From NCBI RefSeq assembly GCF_011397635.1, contig NC_064767.1, forward strand, positions 15,849,537-15,913,536: DNA of 64,000 nt. The letters run 5' to 3'. Source of the DNA: Epinephelus fuscoguttatus. Its lineage: Eukaryota; Chordata; Actinopteri; Perciformes; Serranidae. The position numbers and the translations under genes were made by a program. Within the stretch, counting starts at the first letter, position 1; every line of letters begins with the position of its first letter. The notes beneath the pieces are model-generated. The model saw only the letters and a list, made by a program, of their open reading frames with translations. It made no database searches and had not been told where the DNA came from. Positions 63,301 to 64,000 of this stretch are shown here, piece after piece.

Positions 63301-63489
63301 AAGTGCTGTCACTGCTACAGCATCCATAATTTTTGTGAGAACACTTTTGCACTGTTAAATATACGTACGTGTGTTTTCCGCAGTGCGTTCTGTGTGAGAC
63401 GGGGAGCTGGACACACTGCTGCTGTGATTGGATGACATCTGAGCTTCCTCCAATGAGGGAGAAGGGGAGGGGCTGTCACGCACTCGCTC
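52639..63489 (-). CDS. dach1: dachshund-family transcription cofactor, DACH1-like, 3' half (partial, 7 exons)
   Basis: Exons in transcript order: 63489-63369, 63255-63121, 57235-57048, 56420-56273, 54290-54162, 53986-53882, 52676-52639 (864 nt, 287 codons plus stop, every junction in frame, all introns GT/AG). The first exon encodes a Ser-rich linker with RDSPSPSPSLEEA and SSSVSSSPSHTERT. The third contains PEGLSSIETLLTNIQ. The fourth and fifth give the DD2 coiled coil (ARAQEKQDQMERTELKMEL, ERELRETLERQLSMEQKNR, QKRLKKEKRSKRRLQEALEE). The last exon ends LQTTGMY. The linker, the MEQKNR block and the TT-x-MY ending fit DACH1 better than DACH2. Family role: nuclear cofactor in the Six/Eya/Dach network; DD1 (Ski/Sno/Dac, DNA binding) must lie beyond the right edge, and DD2 mediates partner binding. 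Which teleost DACH1 co-orthologue this is cannot be decided here. A possible poly(A) signal on this strand is at 51278-51273, which would give a 3' UTR of about 1.4 kb. Confidence 0.88.
52930..53390. promoter_or_regulatory. candidate conserved regulatory block in last dach intron
   Basis: A non-repetitive stretch inside the 1.2-kb final intron. It carries an octamer-type TTATGCAAATGA (about 53000), several ATTA/TAAT cores (GTTAATTAGTGG, CAATTAAAAATTGG, CTCATTAATC) and no open frame. Dach genes are known for dense conserved non-coding enhancers; conservation here is inferred from composition only. Confidence 0.3.
53882..53986 (-). CDS. dach1: dach penultimate exon: acidic tail
   Basis: Residues 241-275 plus one base of Glu276. 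Encodes HTESVTQDVDGSSHDDNRLD, aligning by position with the acidic DACH1 tail just before the C-terminus. Acceptor ACTACAG, donor GTACAG. The phase fits both neighbours exactly, which is the main reason to accept this weakly conserved exon. Confidence 0.78.
54162..54290 (-). CDS. dach1: dach exon: DD2 coiled coil, part 2
   Basis: Residues 198-240 plus one base of Gly241. Encodes QKRLKKEKRSKRRLQEALEE and RDQAEHTLLHTA, continuing the coiled coil. Acceptor CTCCAG, donor GTACAG. The intron on its 5' side is packed with nested repeats (54325-55752). Confidence 0.93.
54578..55036 (+). pseudogene. truncated hAT transposase, BED finger only
   Basis: Only the first ~130 of 152 codons look real: a BED finger with Cys-x2-Cys and a His-x4-His pair, a Ser-rich linker, then the RPVSVVEDRG motif. 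The frame then runs into SINE/poly(T) sequence (from about 54976) and ends. A full hAT transposase is several hundred residues longer. It lies antisense within a dach intron. Confidence 0.75.
54976..55182 (-). repeat. tRNA-derived SINE, copy 3
   Basis: On the minus strand: GGGCATCGGTTGCTTAGTGG (A box), GGTTCGATTCC (B box), CCTTTGCTGCATGCC, a CT-rich body, TGTCCTATCCATTAAAGGCA and a T/A-rich tail. Inserted into the 3' part of the hAT element. Confidence 0.85.
56273..56420 (-). CDS. dach1: dach exon: DD2 coiled coil, part 1
   Basis: Residues 149-197 plus one base of Val198. Begins GLLRVAIENARAQEKQ and continues as a highly charged heptad-rich helix to LSMEQKNR. This is the clearest family signature in the gene. 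Donor GTAGAC. Confidence 0.95.
57048..57235 (-). CDS. dach1: dach exon: start of DD2
   Basis: Residues 86-148. Its second half carries the conserved FIFPEGLSSIETLLTNIQ that opens DD2. The 5' half (SSSMATQTTRESCDRQVYH) is not recognisably conserved. Acceptor CCTCCAG, donor GTGAGG, ending in phase 0. Confidence 0.92.
58150..58650. repeat. probable DNA-element remnant in dach intron
   Basis: The left side has GTATGTACTAAGTGCGTTCA and the right side, on the minus strand, has TACACTTCTATGTAGTATAC and CACTATGTGCACTATGTACT-type blocks. Repeated AGTGCACTATG motifs suggest an old element with inverted ends; boundaries approximate. Confidence 0.4.
58905..59000 (+). repeat. dispersed repeat, copy 2
   Basis: Matches 17975-18065 (reverse strand) at about 80%: AAAATACAACACATCTTCTT, TCCATGTTGTTCCC and GGAAGAACGAC in the same order. 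Confidence 0.6.
59514..59559. repeat. (TG)n microsatellite
   Basis: Twenty-three TG units in a dach intron. Confidence 0.97.
60340..60384. repeat. (CA)n microsatellite
   Basis: About 22 CA units in the same intron; shorter CA runs at 60192-60208 and 60719-60741. Confidence 0.97.
61185..61460. promoter_or_regulatory. GC-rich block in dach intron, candidate regulatory element
   Basis: Locally GC- and CpG-rich within an AT-rich intron. Contains CGCCGTGGCAACGC, similar to an RFX X-box, plus TTATGCAGATGAGG and CTCGCTAATG. No coding frame with splice sites. Could be an enhancer or an alternative promoter; not testable here. Confidence 0.3.
63121..63255 (-). CDS. dach1: dach exon: variable linker
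   Basis: Residues 41-85 plus one base of Asp86. Includes GLSSSHNVLGHSP and DVTSVDYSKENKRGHSDR, the low-conservation linker between DD1 and DD2. Acceptor TTTCAG, donor GTAAGA. It is followed by the largest dach intron in the window (5,885 bp, 57236-63120). Confidence 0.83.
63369..63489 (-). CDS. dach1: dach exon (first in window): Ser/Pro-rich linker
   Basis: Partial-protein residues 1-40 plus one base of His41. Begins in phase 0 with ERVRDSPSPSPSLEEAQ. The acceptor follows a T-rich tract and reads GGTAG; the donor is GTACGT. The intron to the next exon is only 113 bp. Confidence 0.85.
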
Positions 63490-64000
63490 CTACCGAACAA
63501 CAACAAAAAATATTATAGTGACATAGTGTGTTTACTTTGGGAGCAATACTTTTCTAGAAAATTGTGTAACAAATAAAGTTTGTAATGTCTTTTATGCTAT
63601 TATTTTAAACCCTTTGAGGCTGATTATTTTGCCTAAATGTAGATGTAGATACTGAAATCTGCACAGCACACCACATTGGGTGAATTCCAGTTAGTGCTAC
63701 TCTGCGAAGCTACTCTAGGCTAATGGTAGTTACCTTCATTGGTGGATCTAAGGGAGGGGCCGGCGGGGGGCATTACCCCTGTAATATTAAGCCTAGACCC
63801 CCCCCCCCCCCCCCCCCCATAACTGTAGGGAATATTTTTGTATGTTTTTTAACTTGCATTAATCCCCAGAGGATGGCAAAGGCATGACCTGCCCTATGCT
63901 TACATCTTATGCTGCCTCTGATTGGCTTACCCATACCCTTAACCAATTTCACACTTCATGCCTAAGCCTAACCAACCCAACCAACGAAGGCCATAAGTAC
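63490..64000 (-). other. dach1: dach intron, continuing past right edge
   Basis: No exon seen. Includes a 21-bp poly(C) run at 63798-63818 and CCTAACC-type repeat sequence near the end, similar to the interior of the MITE at 12657. Confidence 0.5.

Overview
The window is vertebrate nuclear DNA, almost certainly from a ray-finned (teleost) fish. It has GT/AG-spliced exons separated by short introns, long CA/TG microsatellites, and many fish-type dispersed repeats: tRNA-derived SINEs, LINE 3' ends, Tc1-like and hAT-like DNA transposons, and TTAA-flanked elements with inverted termini. There is no bacterial-style gene packing, and most open frames are shadows or repeats.

Two protein-coding genes can be reconstructed exon by exon, both on the minus strand. 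(1) ubac2, a complete ten-exon gene with CDS from 48001 down to 41374. The exons join in frame to a 348-residue protein: an ER multi-pass rhomboid-like pseudoprotease with a C-terminal UBA domain. (2) A dachshund-family gene most like DACH1, of which the last seven coding exons lie between 63489 and 52639 (287 codons, in frame). They encode the serine-rich linker, the C-terminal DD2 coiled coil and the tail. The 5' exons, including the Ski/Sno/Dac DNA-binding domain, lie beyond the right edge. The two genes are in tandem, with 4.6 kb between the dach stop and the ubac2 start. A third, weak candidate is a lone lysine-rich first coding exon on the minus strand at 762-830, which would belong to a gene running off the left edge.

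Layout: 1-2.5 kb, possible first exon with purine-rich flank; 2.5-41 kb, a gene desert of about 39 kb built largely from repeats (TTAA-flanked elements, foldbacks, MITEs, LINE 3' ends, a Tc1 relic, nested insertions at 21.0-22.7 kb); 41.4-48.0 kb, ubac2; 48.0-52.6 kb, intergenic; 52.6-63.5 kb, 3' half of dach, with a multi-layer repeat nest in one intron (54.3-55.8 kb) and possible non-coding regulatory blocks in others; 63.5-64 kb, dach intron.

The two genes are not known to work in one pathway. UBAC2 acts in ER-associated degradation and lipid-droplet protein trafficking. DACH1 is a transcriptional cofactor in the Pax-Six-Eya-Dach network. I found no genuinely new biological system. The most interesting items are the compact dach-ubac2 linkage, the absence of nested GPCR genes in ubac2, candidate regulatory blocks, and layered transposon insertions with readable insertion order.
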